Positions 36,112 through 45,891 are shown, counted from the first letter of the stretch. The stretch is 64,000 nucleotides of DNA from Microbacterium barkeri (GCF_027921765.1 NZ_BSEJ01000002.1:124001-188000), one strand, 5' to 3'. The notes: generated by a model not told the origin, from the letters alone. Program-made: numbers and translations.

Positions 36112-36456
36112 CTACGCGGCCGGCAGCTCGATGACGGGCGCCTCGCCGAGCTGACCGAGGATCCAGAGCGCCCAGACGCCGCAGTAGGCGATCGCCACGA
36201 CGCCGAACCCGAACCCCCACCAGGCGAGAGCCCGGTCGGCATGTCGGCGGACGAGCGCGATGACCGCGAGCACGACGGCGATGAGCGCGAGCGGCGCGAC
36301 CCACGGCGTGAACCACGACATCGTGAGCGCGAACATCCCGAGCACGAGCGACGGGCTCGAGAGCGAGACGCGGCGGCGCGGCCGGTCGGAGCGGGACGGC
36401 ACCGCGTTCAGCAGCTCGTCGTCGTCGAGCTGCGCCGCGTCCTCCGGCTCGGTCAT
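36112..36456 (-). CDS. DUF4190-like small membrane protein
   Basis: The protein has 114 residues. An acidic N-terminus ([16 protein letters not shown]) precedes a basic stretch and three hydrophobic segments. [14 protein letters not shown] and [15 protein letters not shown] are characteristic of DUF4190-like proteins, and it ends VIELPAA. The function is unknown. It is the last gene of the tsa operon and overlaps tsaD by 4 nt. Confidence 0.7.
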   Translation of the reverse strand: MTEPEDAAQLDDDELLNAVPSRSDRPRRRVSLSSPSLVLGMFALTMSWFTPWVAPLALIAVVLAVIALVRRHADRALAWWGFGFGVVAIAYCGVWALWILGQLGEAPVIELPAA

Positions 36457-37520
36457 GGTCTGCGCGCGACCTGGATGTCGGTGACGGGCAGGGTCGAGTC
36501 CGCTCCGAACGCGAGCGTCGAGGGCTCGTGGCCCGACTGGATGAGCTCGGAGGCGAGCGCGGCGATCATCGCGCCGTTGTCGGTGCAGAGCCGCAGCGGC
36601 GGGATACGGACGGTCACGCCCGCGGCCTCGGCGCGCGCGAGAGCGACCTCGCGGAGACGGCGGTTCGCGATCACGCCCCCGCCGAGGAGCAGTCGCGGCA
36701 CGTCGTGCTCCGCGCACGCATCCAGTGCCTTCGTCACGAGCACGTCGACGACGGCCTCGCGGAAGCTCGCCGCGACATCCGCCATCGGGATGTCCTCGCC
36801 CTCGGCCTCGCGCTGCTCGGTCCACCGCGCGACGGCGGTCTTGAGGCCCGAGAACGAGAAGTCCCAGCGGTGCTTCTCGCGGTCGCTCGCGCGCGAGAGG
36901 CCCCGGGGGAAGCGGATGGCATCGGGATCGCCGCCGACGGCAGCGCGGTCGATCTCCGGCCCGCCGGGGTACGGCAGTCCGAGGATGCGCGCGACCTTGT
37001 CGAAGGCCTCCCCCGCCGCGTCGTCGACCGTCTCGCCGAGCAGCTCGACATCGCTCGTGAGGTCGCGGACGAGCAGCAGCGAGGTGTGCCCGCCCGAGAC
37101 GAGCAGGGCGACGGTCGGGTACTCGAGCGGCTCGCTGTCGTCGGCGAGGATGTCGGCCGCGATGTGCCCGACGAGGTGGTTCACGGCGTAGAGCGGCTTG
37201 CCGAGCGACACGGCGAGGGCCTTGGCGGCGCCGACCCCCACCATGAGCGCGCCCGCGAGGCCCGGCCCGCTCGTGACCGCGACGGCGTCGAGATCCGCGA
37301 GCCGGATGCCCGCCTCGGCGACGGCCTGCTCGATCGCCGGCTGCAGCGCCTCGAGGTGCGCGCGGGCGGCCACCTCCGGCACGACGCCGCCGAAGCGCGC
37401 GTGCTCGTCCATGCTGCTCGCGATCGTGTTGGACAGGAGGGTGCGGCCGCGGACGATCCCGATGCCGGTCTCGTCGCAGCTCGTCTCGATGCCGAGCACG
37501 AGGGGTTCGGCGCGGTTCAT
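36453..37520 (-). CDS. tsaD: tRNA N6-threonylcarbamoyladenosine transferase TsaD
   Basis: The protein has 355 residues. TsaD transfers the threonylcarbamoyl group to A37 of ANN-decoding tRNAs, with TsaB and TsaE. It shows [14 protein letters not shown], the metal ligands in [43 protein letters not shown] and [15 protein letters not shown]. The ATG at [14 protein letters not shown] overlaps the rimI stop. It is one link of a chain of 4-nt overlaps. Confidence 0.97.
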   Translation of the reverse strand: MNRAEPLVLGIETSCDETGIGIVRGRTLLSNTIASSMDEHARFGGVVPEVAARAHLEALQPAIEQAVAEAGIRLADLDAVAVTSGPGLAGALMVGVGAAKALAVSLGKPLYAVNHLVGHIAADILADDSEPLEYPTVALLVSGGHTSLLLVRDLTSDVELLGETVDDAAGEAFDKVARILGLPYPGGPEIDRAAVGGDPDAIRFPRGLSRASDREKHRWDFSFSGLKTAVARWTEQREAEGEDIPMADVAASFREAVVDVLVTKALDACAEHDVPRLLLGGGVIANRRLREVALARAEAAGVTVRIPPLRLCTDNGAMIAALASELIQSGHEPSTLAFGADSTLPVTDIQVARRP

Positions 37521-38014
37521 GAGCAGGCTCCTGCATCGGTCGGGTCGGGGATGCGCGCGGCGCGCCACGCGGGGACGTCGAGCTTCATGACGATCGCGTC
37601 GACGTCGTCGGGCTGGTAGTAGCGCGGGCGCCGGCCGAGCTCGGCGAACCCCTCGCTGGCGTAGAGCGCCTGGGCGACCGGGTTGTCGGCGCGGACCTCG
37701 AGGAACACCTCGCGGACGCGGCGGCGATCGGCCTCCTCGAGGAGGAGACGCAGCAGCGCCCTGCCCTGCCCGCGGCCGCGCGCGCTCTCGGCGATCGCGA
37801 TCGTCTGGACGTCCGCGTCCTTCGCGCCCGGGAGCGATCGCAGACCGGCGTAGCCCGCGACCTGACCGGCCTGCTCGAGCACGAGGTAGTGCGCGTGCTC
37901 CGACGCGAGCTCCTCGCGCATCATGCCCTCGCTCCAGGCGTCGGTCGGGAAGGCGCTGCGCTCGAGCGCCATGATCGCGTCGAGGTCGGCGACGGTCGCC
38001 TCGCGGATGCTCAC
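37517..38014 (-). CDS. rimI: ribosomal protein S18-alanine N-acetyltransferase-like GNAT
   Basis: This 165-residue GNAT protein has the acetyl-CoA loop [40 protein letters not shown] and a C-terminal [19 protein letters not shown], typical of RimI. RimI acetylates the N-terminus of ribosomal protein S18, and its gene often sits between tsaB and tsaD as here. It overlaps both neighbours by 4 nt. Confidence 0.92.
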   Translation of the reverse strand: MSIREATVADLDAIMALERSAFPTDAWSEGMMREELASEHAHYLVLEQAGQVAGYAGLRSLPGAKDADVQTIAIAESARGRGQGRALLRLLLEEADRRRVREVFLEVRADNPVAQALYASEGFAELGRRPRYYQPDDVDAIVMKLDVPAWRAARIPDPTDAGACS

Positions 38015-38664
38015 GAGCCCACCCGCTTCCGCGGCGCGGGCGCCGTGACGTCGGGCGAGCGCAGGTACAGCGGCTCGGTCGCGCCGCGCGTCTCGCCCGC
38101 GCGGAGGCGGATGGCCGCGAGCCGACCCAGCGCGCCGATCGGGATGCGCGTGGCGAGAACGAACCGGTCGCCGTCGAGGTCGCGCAGCGGCGCGAGCAGC
38201 GGGTCAGCGGAGAGGTCTGCGTCGCGCGGGCGCAGCTCGGGTCCGGCGATGCGGCGCGGCAGACCCCATCCGTCGAGGTCGCCGTAGACCGAGATGGCGT
38301 TCTCCCTGCGGCGCGCGTCGGTCGCGACGGCGAATCCGCCCGTCGGGAAGGCGATCGTCAGCTCCGCGGCGACCGCGTCGTGGCTCGCGATGCCGAGCAC
38401 GGGAACACCGCGGCCGAGGGCGAAGGCGCGCGCGGCGGCGATCCCGATGCGGAGGCCCGTGAAGGGCCCCGGCCCCATTCCCGCGGCGACATGCGTGATG
38501 CGGTCCGGCCCGACGCCCGCGTCGGCGAGCGCGCGCTCGAGGAGCGTGCCGATCACCTCGGCGTGGCCGAGGGCGTTCTCGCTCTCGGCCTCCGAGAGGA
38601 TCTCGCCGTCGGGCGCGACGACGGCCGCGCCCGAGCCGATGGAGGTGTCGACGGCCAGGATCAT
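38011..38664 (-). CDS. tsaB: tRNA t6A biosynthesis protein TsaB
   Basis: This 217-residue paralogue of TsaD scaffolds the t6A complex. It begins [15 protein letters not shown] and contains [20 protein letters not shown], the defining TsaB motif, then [15 protein letters not shown]. The C-terminal half is shorter than in TsaD and lacks its catalytic metal site. It is 51 bp downstream of the GNAT gene and overlaps rimI. Confidence 0.93.
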   Translation of the reverse strand: MILAVDTSIGSGAAVVAPDGEILSEAESENALGHAEVIGTLLERALADAGVGPDRITHVAAGMGPGPFTGLRIGIAAARAFALGRGVPVLGIASHDAVAAELTIAFPTGGFAVATDARRRENAISVYGDLDGWGLPRRIAGPELRPRDADLSADPLLAPLRDLDGDRFVLATRIPIGALGRLAAIRLRAGETRGATEPLYLRSPDVTAPAPRKRVGS

Positions 38665-38715
38665 GCTCTCCAGCGTAGTTTCCCGCCGGTCACGGAATGC
38701 CGGGAACGCGCGCCC

Positions 38716-39183
38716 TCAGTCGAGGGTCTTGTGCATCCGGATGGCGCTGATCTCGAACCCGAGCGACGTGTACAGACGCCGGGCGGCGGTGTTCGAGCCG
38801 AACACGTTGAGCCCGATCGACCGCGCTCCCTGCGAGCGGGCGTGCTCCTCCCCGAGCTGCATGGCGGCCCGGCCCAGCCCGCGACCGCGGTGCGCCTCGT
38901 GGATCTGGATGTCCCACACCCACCAGGCGGTGTCATCCGGGCTCGGATCGGGCCCGATCCACAGCCACCCGACGACCTCGTCGCCCTCGACGACGTCGAA
39001 CACGCGGTGGCCGGCGACGAGCTGCCCGTCAGGGAAGGCGCGCTCGACGCTCTTCTGCGCGTTCTCGCGCGCGACGTCGGGCGCCTCCCCGGCCGCCATG
39101 AGCTCGTCGGCATACGCGTCGCGGCTGCGGTCGATCCAGGCAGGCAGCCCGGAGGGGTCCATATCGCGGAGGGTGAGCGTCAT
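38716..39183 (-). CDS. GNAT family N-acetyltransferase
   Basis: The protein has 155 residues. [20 protein letters not shown] contains the acetyl-CoA binding signature, then GLNVFGSNTAARRLYTSLGF, a standard GNAT C-terminal strand-helix. The N-terminal helical region (RSRDAYADELMAAGEAPDVA) resembles GNATs annotated as general stress or antibiotic acetyltransferases. The substrate is unknown. The start overlaps the permease stop (ATGA). Confidence 0.87.
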   Translation of the reverse strand: MTLTLRDMDPSGLPAWIDRSRDAYADELMAAGEAPDVARENAQKSVERAFPDGQLVAGHRVFDVVEGDEVVGWLWIGPDPSPDDTAWWVWDIQIHEAHRGRGLGRAAMQLGEEHARSQGARSIGLNVFGSNTAARRLYTSLGFEISAIRMHKTLD

Positions 39184-40676
39184 CCCGGAAGTCTGCCAGC
39201 GCGGGGCGCGGCGCGGAAGCCGCTCGCCTCGCCCGCGATCGCCGCACGGTAGGCGCGCTCGTCGAGCGCCCCGATCCGCGAGTGCCTCCGGCCGTAGGCG
39301 AGGTAGATCGCGATGCCGACGGCCATCCAGCAGCCGAACGCGATCCAGGTGCCGCCCGAGAGCTGCGTCATGAGCGCGAGGCACGTCACGGCGCCGAGGA
39401 CGGGCACGACGGGGAAGAGCGGCACGCGGTACGTGCGCGGCAGGTCGGGGCGGCGGTATCGCAGGACGATGACGGCGACGTTGACGACCGTGAAGGCCGC
39501 GAACGTCCCGATGCTCGTCGCGTTCGCGAGCTCGCCGAGGGGCACGATGCCCGCAGCGACGGCGATCACGGCGCCCGTGATGAGGGTGCCGGCCACGGGC
39601 GTGCGGGTCGTCGGCGAGATGCGCCCGAAGACGCGCGGCACGAGCCCGTCGCGCGACATCGTGAGGAGGATGCGCGTCTGCCCGTACAGCACGGTCAGCA
39701 CGATGCTCGCGAACGCGATGAGCGCGCCAATCGAGAACACGACGCCGAACCACGGCTGGCCGGTCACCTCGGCGAGCACCGTCACGAGTCCGTGGTCGCG
39801 GAACCACGGCGCCTCGCGCGCGCCGACCGCCGCGATCGCGACGACGACGTAGATGGCCGTCACGAGGCCCATCCCGAGCAGGATGGCGCGCGGCAGGTCG
39901 CGCGCGGGGTCTCGCGCCTCCTCGCCCGCGGTCGAGGCCGCGTCGAACCCGATGTAGGAGAAGAACAGCACGGCCGCGGCGCCCGTCACGCCCGGGAAGA
40001 ACGCGTCGAACATGCCGTCGAAGTGATCGACGCGGAATGCGGTGAACGCGACCGCGGAGAAGAAGAGCAGGACGCCGACCTTGAGCGCGACGAGCACGGT
40101 GTTGATCCAGGCGGCCTCGCGCACGCCGCGCAGGAGCAGCACCATCGCGAGGATCACGAGGAGGAACGCGCTGAGGTTGAACACGCCGCCCTCGGCCGAC
40201 GGATCCGAGGCGATCGCGGCCGGCAGCGAGAGCCCGAAGATCGCGAGGGTCTCGTCGACGTACTGCCCCGCGCCCGATGCGACCGCGGCGACCGAGACGC
40301 CGTACTCGAGGACGAGGCACCAGCCCACGACCCAGGCGACGCCCTCGCCGAGCGTGACGTACGCGTACGAGTAGCTCGAGCCCGACACCGGCACGGCGCC
40401 CGCCATCTCGGCGTACGACAGGGCGGAGAGCAGAGCGGGGACGGCCGCGAGCAGCACGCTCATCCAGATGCCGGGACCGGCATGCGGGATCTGCTCGGCC
40501 AGCAGAGCGAGGATGCCCGTGCCGAGCGTCGCGCCGACAGAGATCATGGCGAGCTGGATCATCGAGAGGTGGCGCCCCAGCGTCGCGGATCCCTCGCTCG
40601 ACTGCCCGGCCTCGGCGACGAGCATGCCGATCGTGCGGCGGCGCAGGAGCTGGCCGCCGAGAGAGGCGCGGGTCAT
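39180..40676 (-). CDS. APC family amino acid permease
   Basis: The protein has 498 residues with twelve or more hydrophobic segments. APC motifs are SVGATLGTGILALLAEQIPH in helix 1, LSYAEMAGAVPVSGSSYSYA in helix 3, LFFSYIGFDAASTAGEEARDPARD and YGQTRILLTMSRDGLVPR. It resembles cationic amino acid transporters (CAT/YfnA group). Its place between tsaE and the GNAT gene, with 4-nt overlaps on both sides, embeds it in a housekeeping operon. The transported amino acid is inferred only. Confidence 0.9.
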   Translation of the reverse strand: MTRASLGGQLLRRRTIGMLVAEAGQSSEGSATLGRHLSMIQLAMISVGATLGTGILALLAEQIPHAGPGIWMSVLLAAVPALLSALSYAEMAGAVPVSGSSYSYAYVTLGEGVAWVVGWCLVLEYGVSVAAVASGAGQYVDETLAIFGLSLPAAIASDPSAEGGVFNLSAFLLVILAMVLLLRGVREAAWINTVLVALKVGVLLFFSAVAFTAFRVDHFDGMFDAFFPGVTGAAAVLFFSYIGFDAASTAGEEARDPARDLPRAILLGMGLVTAIYVVVAIAAVGAREAPWFRDHGLVTVLAEVTGQPWFGVVFSIGALIAFASIVLTVLYGQTRILLTMSRDGLVPRVFGRISPTTRTPVAGTLITGAVIAVAAGIVPLGELANATSIGTFAAFTVVNVAVIVLRYRRPDLPRTYRVPLFPVVPVLGAVTCLALMTQLSGGTWIAFGCWMAVGIAIYLAYGRRHSRIGALDERAYRAAIAGEASGFRAAPRAGRLPG

Positions 40677-41179
40677 GCGGCGGTGCGCTTCTCGATCACG
40701 ACGATGCGCGGCGCGTCGGCGTCGAGCTCCGCGGAGGCGCGCGAGAGATCGCCGCACATCGTGTCGGAGCCGCGTCCGCCCATGGGGCGAGTGATCTCGA
40801 CGTCCCACCAGACCTCGCGCAGGCCCTCGATCTTGTCGCGCCCCCACTCCATGACGACGACCGATCCGTCGACGTCGATGTCGAGGTCGTCGAGCTCGAG
40901 CGCCGACGAGAGGCGGTACGCGTCTGCGTGGACAAGCGGCGCCCCGCCGACGAGGGACGGGTGCGTGCGCGCGATGACGAAGGTCGGGCTCTGGATGGGC
41001 CCGCGCACGCCGAGCGCATCGGCGAGGCCGCGCGTGAGCGTCGTCTTGCCGGCGCCGAGCGGCCCGGTCAGGACGACGAGGTCGCCCGCCTCGAGGTGCG
41101 CGCCGATGCGGCGGCCGAGGTTCTCCATGTCAGTCGCCGTGGGCACGTCGTGCCTGCCGAGCAGCTCGTCGGGGATCAT
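40673..41179 (-). CDS. tsaE: tRNA t6A biosynthesis ATPase TsaE
   Basis: The protein has 168 residues. The P-loop is LTGPLGAGKTTLTRGLADAL, then IQSPTFVIARTHP and LVHADAYRLSSALELDDLDI with the catalytic acidic residues, and VVVMEWGRDK. TsaE hydrolyses ATP to reset the TsaBD complex. The start ATG has an upstream ggaggg site and overlaps the alr stop. The C-terminal ~30 residues extend beyond the core domain. Confidence 0.95.
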   Translation of the reverse strand: MIPDELLGRHDVPTATDMENLGRRIGAHLEAGDLVVLTGPLGAGKTTLTRGLADALGVRGPIQSPTFVIARTHPSLVGGAPLVHADAYRLSSALELDDLDIDVDGSVVVMEWGRDKIEGLREVWWDVEITRPMGGRGSDTMCGDLSRASAELDADAPRIVVIEKRTAA

Positions 41180-42297
41180 CCCTTCACCCTCCGTGCCACG
41201 CGCGGTCCGATGCGCGTGACGATCTCGTAGTTGATCGTGCCCGCCGCGTCCGCCCACTCCTCGACCGCGGGAGCCCCCGCAGCGGGGTCGCCGAAGAGGA
41301 TCGCCTCGTCGTCGACGGCGACCGGATGGTCACCCGCATCGACGACGAACTGGTCCATCGCGATCCGCCCGACCACGGGCATCCGGCGCCCGCCGATCAC
41401 GACCGGCGCGCGGTTCGAGGCCTGGCGCGGGATGCCGTCGGCGTAGCCGAGCGGAACGAGGGCGAGCGTCGTCTCCCCCGCCGTGCGATGGACGTACCCG
41501 TATGAGACGCCCTGGCCGGCGGGCACGCGGCGCACGGCCGCCACCCGGCCGCGCAGGGTCATCGCGGGCCGCAGCCCAAGGTCGGCCGACGTCGCGTCGT
41601 CGAACGGCGAGAGCCCGTAGATGCCGACGCCGACGCGGACGGCGTCGAAGCGGGCGGCGGGCAGGCGGATGGCGGCGGCTGTCGCCGCGATGTGGCGGAT
41701 GCGCGGCGAGAGCCCCGCCGCCTCGGCCTGCGCGAGCGCGCCCTCGAAGACGCGCACCTGCGCGAGGTCGTCGGCCTCGCTCGTGCCGGAGAGGTGGCTG
41801 AAGACCCCCTCGACGACGATGCGGCCGGCCTGCGCGAGGCGCGCGGCCTCCGCGAACGCGGCGGGCCAGTCGGCGGGGGCGAGCCCGTTGCGCCCGAGGC
41901 CGGTCTCGAGCTTGAGGTGCACGCGCGGCACCTCGTCGCCGATCGCCGCGGCGGCGATCGCCGCGAGCTGCGGGATGCGCGAGACGCCGAGCTCGACCCG
42001 CGCGGCCACCGCGGCGGCGAAGTCCTCGACCGGGTCGTGCAGCCACGCGAGCACGGGCGCGTCGATGCCCGCGGCGCGCAGCGCGAGCGCCTCGGGGATC
42101 TCGGCGACCCCGAGCCGCGTCGCCCCTCCCTCGAGCGCCGCACGCGCCGCGGTCTCGGCGCCATGGCCGTAGCCGTCGGCCTTCACGACCGCGATGAACT
42201 CGCGCGTCCCCGTCACCTCGCGCAGATGCCGCACGTTGTGCACGATCGCCGCGCGATCGATGACGGCCTCGCGCAGCGCGCGCTCCTCGCCGCTCAC
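41176..42297 (-). CDS. alr: alanine racemase
   Basis: The protein has 373 residues and a GTG start overlapping acpS (GTGA). This PLP enzyme makes D-alanine for peptidoglycan. The PLP lysine lies in FIAVVKADGYGHGAE; KLETGLGRNGL and FSHLSGTSEADD are standard. The second catalytic base Tyr is in VPAGQGVSYGYVHRTAG. VPLGYADGIPRQASNRAPVV completes the beta domain. Confidence 0.96.
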   Translation of the reverse strand: MSGEERALREAVIDRAAIVHNVRHLREVTGTREFIAVVKADGYGHGAETAARAALEGGATRLGVAEIPEALALRAAGIDAPVLAWLHDPVEDFAAAVAARVELGVSRIPQLAAIAAAAIGDEVPRVHLKLETGLGRNGLAPADWPAAFAEAARLAQAGRIVVEGVFSHLSGTSEADDLAQVRVFEGALAQAEAAGLSPRIRHIAATAAAIRLPAARFDAVRVGVGIYGLSPFDDATSADLGLRPAMTLRGRVAAVRRVPAGQGVSYGYVHRTAGETTLALVPLGYADGIPRQASNRAPVVIGGRRMPVVGRIAMDQFVVDAGDHPVAVDDEAILFGDPAAGAPAVEEWADAAGTINYEIVTRIGPRVARRVKG

Positions 42298-42782
42298 GGG
42301 GTCGTCTCGCCTGCGGTCGACGTGCCCGCGCCATCCGCGACATCCGAGCCATCCGCCTCGTCGCCGTCCGCCTCGTCGAGGGGCGATTCGACGCCCGCGC
42401 TCACGACGTCGACCGCGACAGGGCCCGCCTCCCCTTCGGCCGTGACGTAGGCGATCGCGAGCCCCGCATCGTGCGACAGCGAGAGGTGCAGCGCCGTGAT
42501 CCCGAGGGCGGCGACGGTCTGCGCGGTGGCGCCGGTGAGCTCGAAGCGCGGCGCCTCGCGCTCGCCGAGCCGGGCGACCTCGATCTCGGTCCACGTCACG
42601 CCGTCCGAGCCGCCGAGGGCCTTGATGAGCGCTTCCTTCGCGGCGTAGCGCGCGGCGAGCGAGCGCAGCGGCAGGCCGCGCTCGTGCTCCGTGAACAGGC
42701 GGTCGCGCAGGCGCGGCGTGCGCATGATCGTGCTCTCGAACCGCGGGATGTCGACGAGGTCGACGCCGATGCCGACGATCAT
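42294..42782 (-). CDS. acpS: holo-[acyl-carrier-protein] synthase with acidic C-terminal extension
   Basis: The protein has 162 residues. AcpS attaches 4'-phosphopantetheine from CoA to acyl carrier protein. It begins IVGIGVDLVDIPRFES and has RYAAKEALIKALGG, the Mg/CoA motif, and LHLSLSHDAGLAIAYV. Standard AcpS is about 120-126 residues; here a ~35-residue Asp/Ser/Gly-rich tail (for example DEADGDEADGSDVADG) is added. The function of the tail is unknown. Confidence 0.95.
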   Translation of the reverse strand: MIVGIGVDLVDIPRFESTIMRTPRLRDRLFTEHERGLPLRSLAARYAAKEALIKALGGSDGVTWTEIEVARLGEREAPRFELTGATAQTVAALGITALHLSLSHDAGLAIAYVTAEGEAGPVAVDVVSAGVESPLDEADGDEADGSDVADGAGTSTAGETTP

Positions 42783-42825
42783 CCTTCTCCCTTCCGCCGT
42801 GCCCGTGCTGCGCGCTCCGACGCGC

Positions 42826-44679
42826 CTACTCGACCGTGACCGACTTCGCGAGGTTGCGGGGCTGGTCGACGTCGAGGCCCTTCGCGGTCGCGAGGCCCAT
42901 CGCGAAGATGTGCAGCGGCACGACGGCGAGGATGGGCTCGAACAGCGGCGCCGCGAGCGGCACCCGGAGCACCTCGTCGGCGAAGGGCAGCACGGCCGCG
43001 TCGCCCTCCTCCGCGACCGCGATCACGCGGGCGCCGCGGGCGCGGATCTCCTCGATGTTCGAGATGACCTTCGCGTGCAGCGTCGCGCCCTGACGCGGCG
43101 ACGGCACCATCACGAACACCGGCTGACCCGGCTCGATCAGCGCGATCGGGCCGTGCTTGAGCTCGCCCGCGGCGAACCCCTCCGCGTGGATGTACGACAG
43201 CTCCTTGAGCTTGAGCGCACCCTCCAGCGCGATCGGGTACCCCACGTGACGGCCCAGGAACAGCACCGACCGCGTGTCCGACATCCACCGCGAGAGCTGC
43301 TCGATGCGCTCCTGCTCGTTCTCCAGGATCCACCGGATCTTCTCCGGCAGCGCCTCCAGCTCCGCGATCGCCGCACCCGCGACCTCCGCCGACAGCGCGC
43401 CCCGCACCCGCCCCACGTGCAGCGCGAGCAGGTACAGCGCCGTGATCTGCGCCACGAACGCCTTCGTCGACGCCACCGCGACCTCCGGCCCCGCGTGCGT
43501 GTACACGATCGCGTCCGACTCCCGCGGGATCGTCGCACCCTGCGTGTTGCAGATCGACAGGGTCTTCGCGCCCAGACGCGCGGCCTCCTTCACCGCCATC
43601 AGCGTGTCCATCGTCTCGCCCGACTGGCTGATCGACACCACGAGCGTCTCCGGCCCCACGATCGGGTCGCGGTACCGGAACTCGTGCGCGAGCTCCACAT
43701 CCACCGGGATCCGCGCCCACTGCTCGATCGCGTACTTCCCGACCAGACCCGCGTAGTACGCCGTCCCGCACGCCAGCACGATCACCCGGCTCACGCCCTG
43801 GAACAGCCCGTCCAGGCCATCCAGCTCGGGGATCACGATCTGCCCGTCCTGCACCCGCCCCAGCACCGTGTTCGCGACCGCCTCGGGCTCCTCCGAGACC
43901 TCCTTGGCCATGAAGCTCGACCAGCCGCCCTTGTCCGCAGCCGCCGCATCCCACGACACCTCGAACGGCTCGACCTCCACGACCGCGCCGTCGAAGTCCG
44001 TCACCGACACGCCCTCCGGCGTGATCGACACGATTTGATCCTGCCCGATCGCCAGCGCACGACGCGTGTGCTCCACGAACGCCGCCACGTCCGACCCGAG
44101 GAAGTTCTCCCCCTCGCCCAGACCGATCACCAGCGGCGAGTTCCGCCGCGCGCCCACGACCAGGCCCGGGTGATCCTCATGCATCGCCAGCAGCGTGAAC
44201 GCGCCCTCGAGCCGCGAGACCACCGCCCGGAACGCCGCAGCCAGATCCCCGCCCGCAGCCCGGTACTCCCGGCCCAGCAGCACCGCCGCGACCTCGGTGT
44301 CCGTCTGGCTGCGGAACGAGAACCCCTCCGCCTCCAGCTCCGCCTTCAGCGCAGAGAAGTTCTCGATGATGCCGTTGTGGATCACCGCCAGCCGGTCGTC
44401 ATCCGCCAGATGGGGATGCGCGTTCAGATCCGTCGGACCCCCGTGCGTGGCCCACCGCGTGTGCCCGATCCCCGTCGTGCCGGCACCCAGCGGAGCCTCA
44501 TCCAGCGCCTCCCGCAGACGTGCCAGCTTGCCCGCCTTCTTCCGCATCCCCAGCGACCCCTCGCGGTCGATCACGGCGATGCCCGCGGAGTCGTACCCCC
44601 GGTACTCGAGCCGAGCAAGACCCGCGAGAAGGATGTCCTGGCTTTCCCGAGGACCGACGTATCCGACGATTCCGCACAT
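42826..44679 (-). CDS. glmS: glutamine-fructose-6-phosphate aminotransferase
   Basis: The protein has 617 residues. GlmS makes glucosamine-6-phosphate for wall sugars. The N-terminal nucleophile is Cys2 in MCGIVGYVGPRESQDILLAG; GIGHTRWATHGGPTDLNAHP follows. Two SIS domains carry ACGTAYYAGLVGKYAIEQWA and SISQSGETMDTLMAVKEA. The C-terminus ends with DQPRNLAKSVTVE as usual. Codon choice in the 5' three-quarters favours third-position G more than its neighbours or its own 3' end, which may reflect recombination. Partner glmM lies 12 kb away. Confidence 0.97.
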   Translation of the reverse strand: MCGIVGYVGPRESQDILLAGLARLEYRGYDSAGIAVIDREGSLGMRKKAGKLARLREALDEAPLGAGTTGIGHTRWATHGGPTDLNAHPHLADDDRLAVIHNGIIENFSALKAELEAEGFSFRSQTDTEVAAVLLGREYRAAGGDLAAAFRAVVSRLEGAFTLLAMHEDHPGLVVGARRNSPLVIGLGEGENFLGSDVAAFVEHTRRALAIGQDQIVSITPEGVSVTDFDGAVVEVEPFEVSWDAAAADKGGWSSFMAKEVSEEPEAVANTVLGRVQDGQIVIPELDGLDGLFQGVSRVIVLACGTAYYAGLVGKYAIEQWARIPVDVELAHEFRYRDPIVGPETLVVSISQSGETMDTLMAVKEAARLGAKTLSICNTQGATIPRESDAIVYTHAGPEVAVASTKAFVAQITALYLLALHVGRVRGALSAEVAGAAIAELEALPEKIRWILENEQERIEQLSRWMSDTRSVLFLGRHVGYPIALEGALKLKELSYIHAEGFAAGELKHGPIALIEPGQPVFVMVPSPRQGATLHAKVISNIEEIRARGARVIAVAEEGDAAVLPFADEVLRVPLAAPLFEPILAVVPLHIFAMGLATAKGLDVDQPRNLAKSVTVE

Positions 44680-44738
44680 GCGCTCAATCCTAGGGACGCC
44701 ATCCTGGGAACCCTGGCAGGCCGCCGCCCCGGGCGCGG

Positions 44739-44825
44739 CTACGGGCGCACGACGAGCACGGGAGCGTCGACCGCGAGCACGGCGCGCATGGCGGGCGTCG
44801 CGACTCGCCCCACGCCGCCCCGGCC
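44739..44825 (-). pseudogene. remnant of the C-terminus of a universal stress protein
   Basis: Directly after the coaA stop, a minus-strand frame with no start codon runs to a TAG at 44741-44739. Its last residues read SGRGGVGRV and AMRAVLAVDAPVLVVRP. That matches the G-rich loop and the closing strand (PVLVVRP) of UspA-family proteins. Only about 28 residues remain, so it looks like the leftover of a deleted uspA-like gene. Confidence 0.55.
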
Positions 44826-44829
44826 GCTT

Positions 44830-45774
44830 CTACAGCTTGCGCAGGAGCACACTCTCGACGTTGTGGTCGGCGCCCTTGTTGAGCACGAGCGTCGCGCGGT
44901 GCTTCGTCGGCGCGACGTTCTCGACCAGGTTCGGCAGGTTGATGTCGTTCCAGATGCCCCGGGCGGTGCTGATGGCCTCCTCGTCGCTGAGGTGCTGGAA
45001 GACGTTGAAGTACGACGACGGGTTCGAGAACGCGCCCTCCCGCAGCGCGAGGAAGCGGTTGACGAACCACTCCTCGATGTGCGCGGCGTCGGCGTCGACG
45101 TAGATCGAGAAGTCGAACAGGTCGCTGACCGCGACGTCGTTCGGCGTGGGCGGCGGCTGCAGGACGTTGAGCCCCTCGATGATGAGCACGTCGGGCCGCC
45201 GCACGACGACCTGCGCGTCGGGCATGATGTCGTACTTCATGTGCGAGTAGAACGGGGCGCGCACCTCGTCGGCACCGCTCTTCACGCGCGTGACGAAGTC
45301 GACGAGAGCACGGCGGTCGTACGACTCGGGGAAGCCCTTGCGGCTCATGATCCCGCGCCGCTCGAGCTCGGCGTTGGGGTAGAGGAAGCCGTCCGTCGTG
45401 ACGAGCTCGACGCGCGGGGTGTCCGGCCACCGGCTGATCAGCTCGCGGAGCAGGCGCGCGACCGTCGACTTGCCGACTGCGACCGAGCCCGCGACCCCGA
45501 TGACGAACGGGGTCGTCGGGTCCTCCTCCTGGAGGAACGTCGACACCTCCGCGCCGATCCGGCGCACACCGCTCGCCCAGATGCTGAGCGTGCGGCTCAG
45601 TGGCAGGTGGACGTCTCGCACCTCGGCGATGTCGAGCCGGTCGCCAAGCCCGCGCAGCTGGACGACCTCGGTCTCGGTGAGCGGCTGATCCATGCCCGCC
45701 GCCATCCGCGCCCACTCGGCGCGGGGGATCTCGCGGTACAGCGAGAGGGAGGCGGGAACGGCTGTCGGACTCAT
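44830..45774 (-). CDS. coaA: type I pantothenate kinase
   Basis: The protein has 314 residues and catalyses the first step of CoA synthesis. P-loop [17 protein letters not shown], then [45 protein letters not shown] and [11 protein letters not shown] are all standard CoaA motifs. It ends VESVLLRKL at the usual length. Starts at 45774 (MSPTAVPAS) or 45783 (MLRMSP) are both possible; neither has a clear ribosome binding site. A UspA remnant follows it. Confidence 0.95.
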   Translation of the reverse strand: MSPTAVPASLSLYREIPRAEWARMAAGMDQPLTETEVVQLRGLGDRLDIAEVRDVHLPLSRTLSIWASGVRRIGAEVSTFLQEEDPTTPFVIGVAGSVAVGKSTVARLLRELISRWPDTPRVELVTTDGFLYPNAELERRGIMSRKGFPESYDRRALVDFVTRVKSGADEVRAPFYSHMKYDIMPDAQVVVRRPDVLIIEGLNVLQPPPTPNDVAVSDLFDFSIYVDADAAHIEEWFVNRFLALREGAFSNPSSYFNVFQHLSDEEAISTARGIWNDINLPNLVENVAPTKHRATLVLNKGADHNVESVLLRKL

Positions 45775-45852
45775 CCGCAACATCGTACCGGGGCGGATGG
45801 CCGGGGCCCGGCGGCAGGATGGCCGGGGCCCGGCGGCAGGACGAGCGGGCCA

Positions 45853-45886
45853 GGCCCGACCCGCGCACACTGGCGCGGGTCGGGCC
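45853..45886 (-). terminator. terminator of the acetyltransferase gene
   Basis: GGCCCGACCCGCGC (45853-45866) pairs perfectly with GCGCGGGTCGGGCC (45873-45886) around a 6-nt loop, 5 bp beyond the stop codon. Confidence 0.8.
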
Positions 45887-45891
45887 GGGCG

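Noticed and set aside
44680..44738. glmS ribozyme or other riboswitch near glmS
   Set aside because: The glmS leader is on the other side (above 44679) and is short and overlapped by the remnant and coaA; no conserved ribozyme core was seen, and it is known mainly from Firmicutes.
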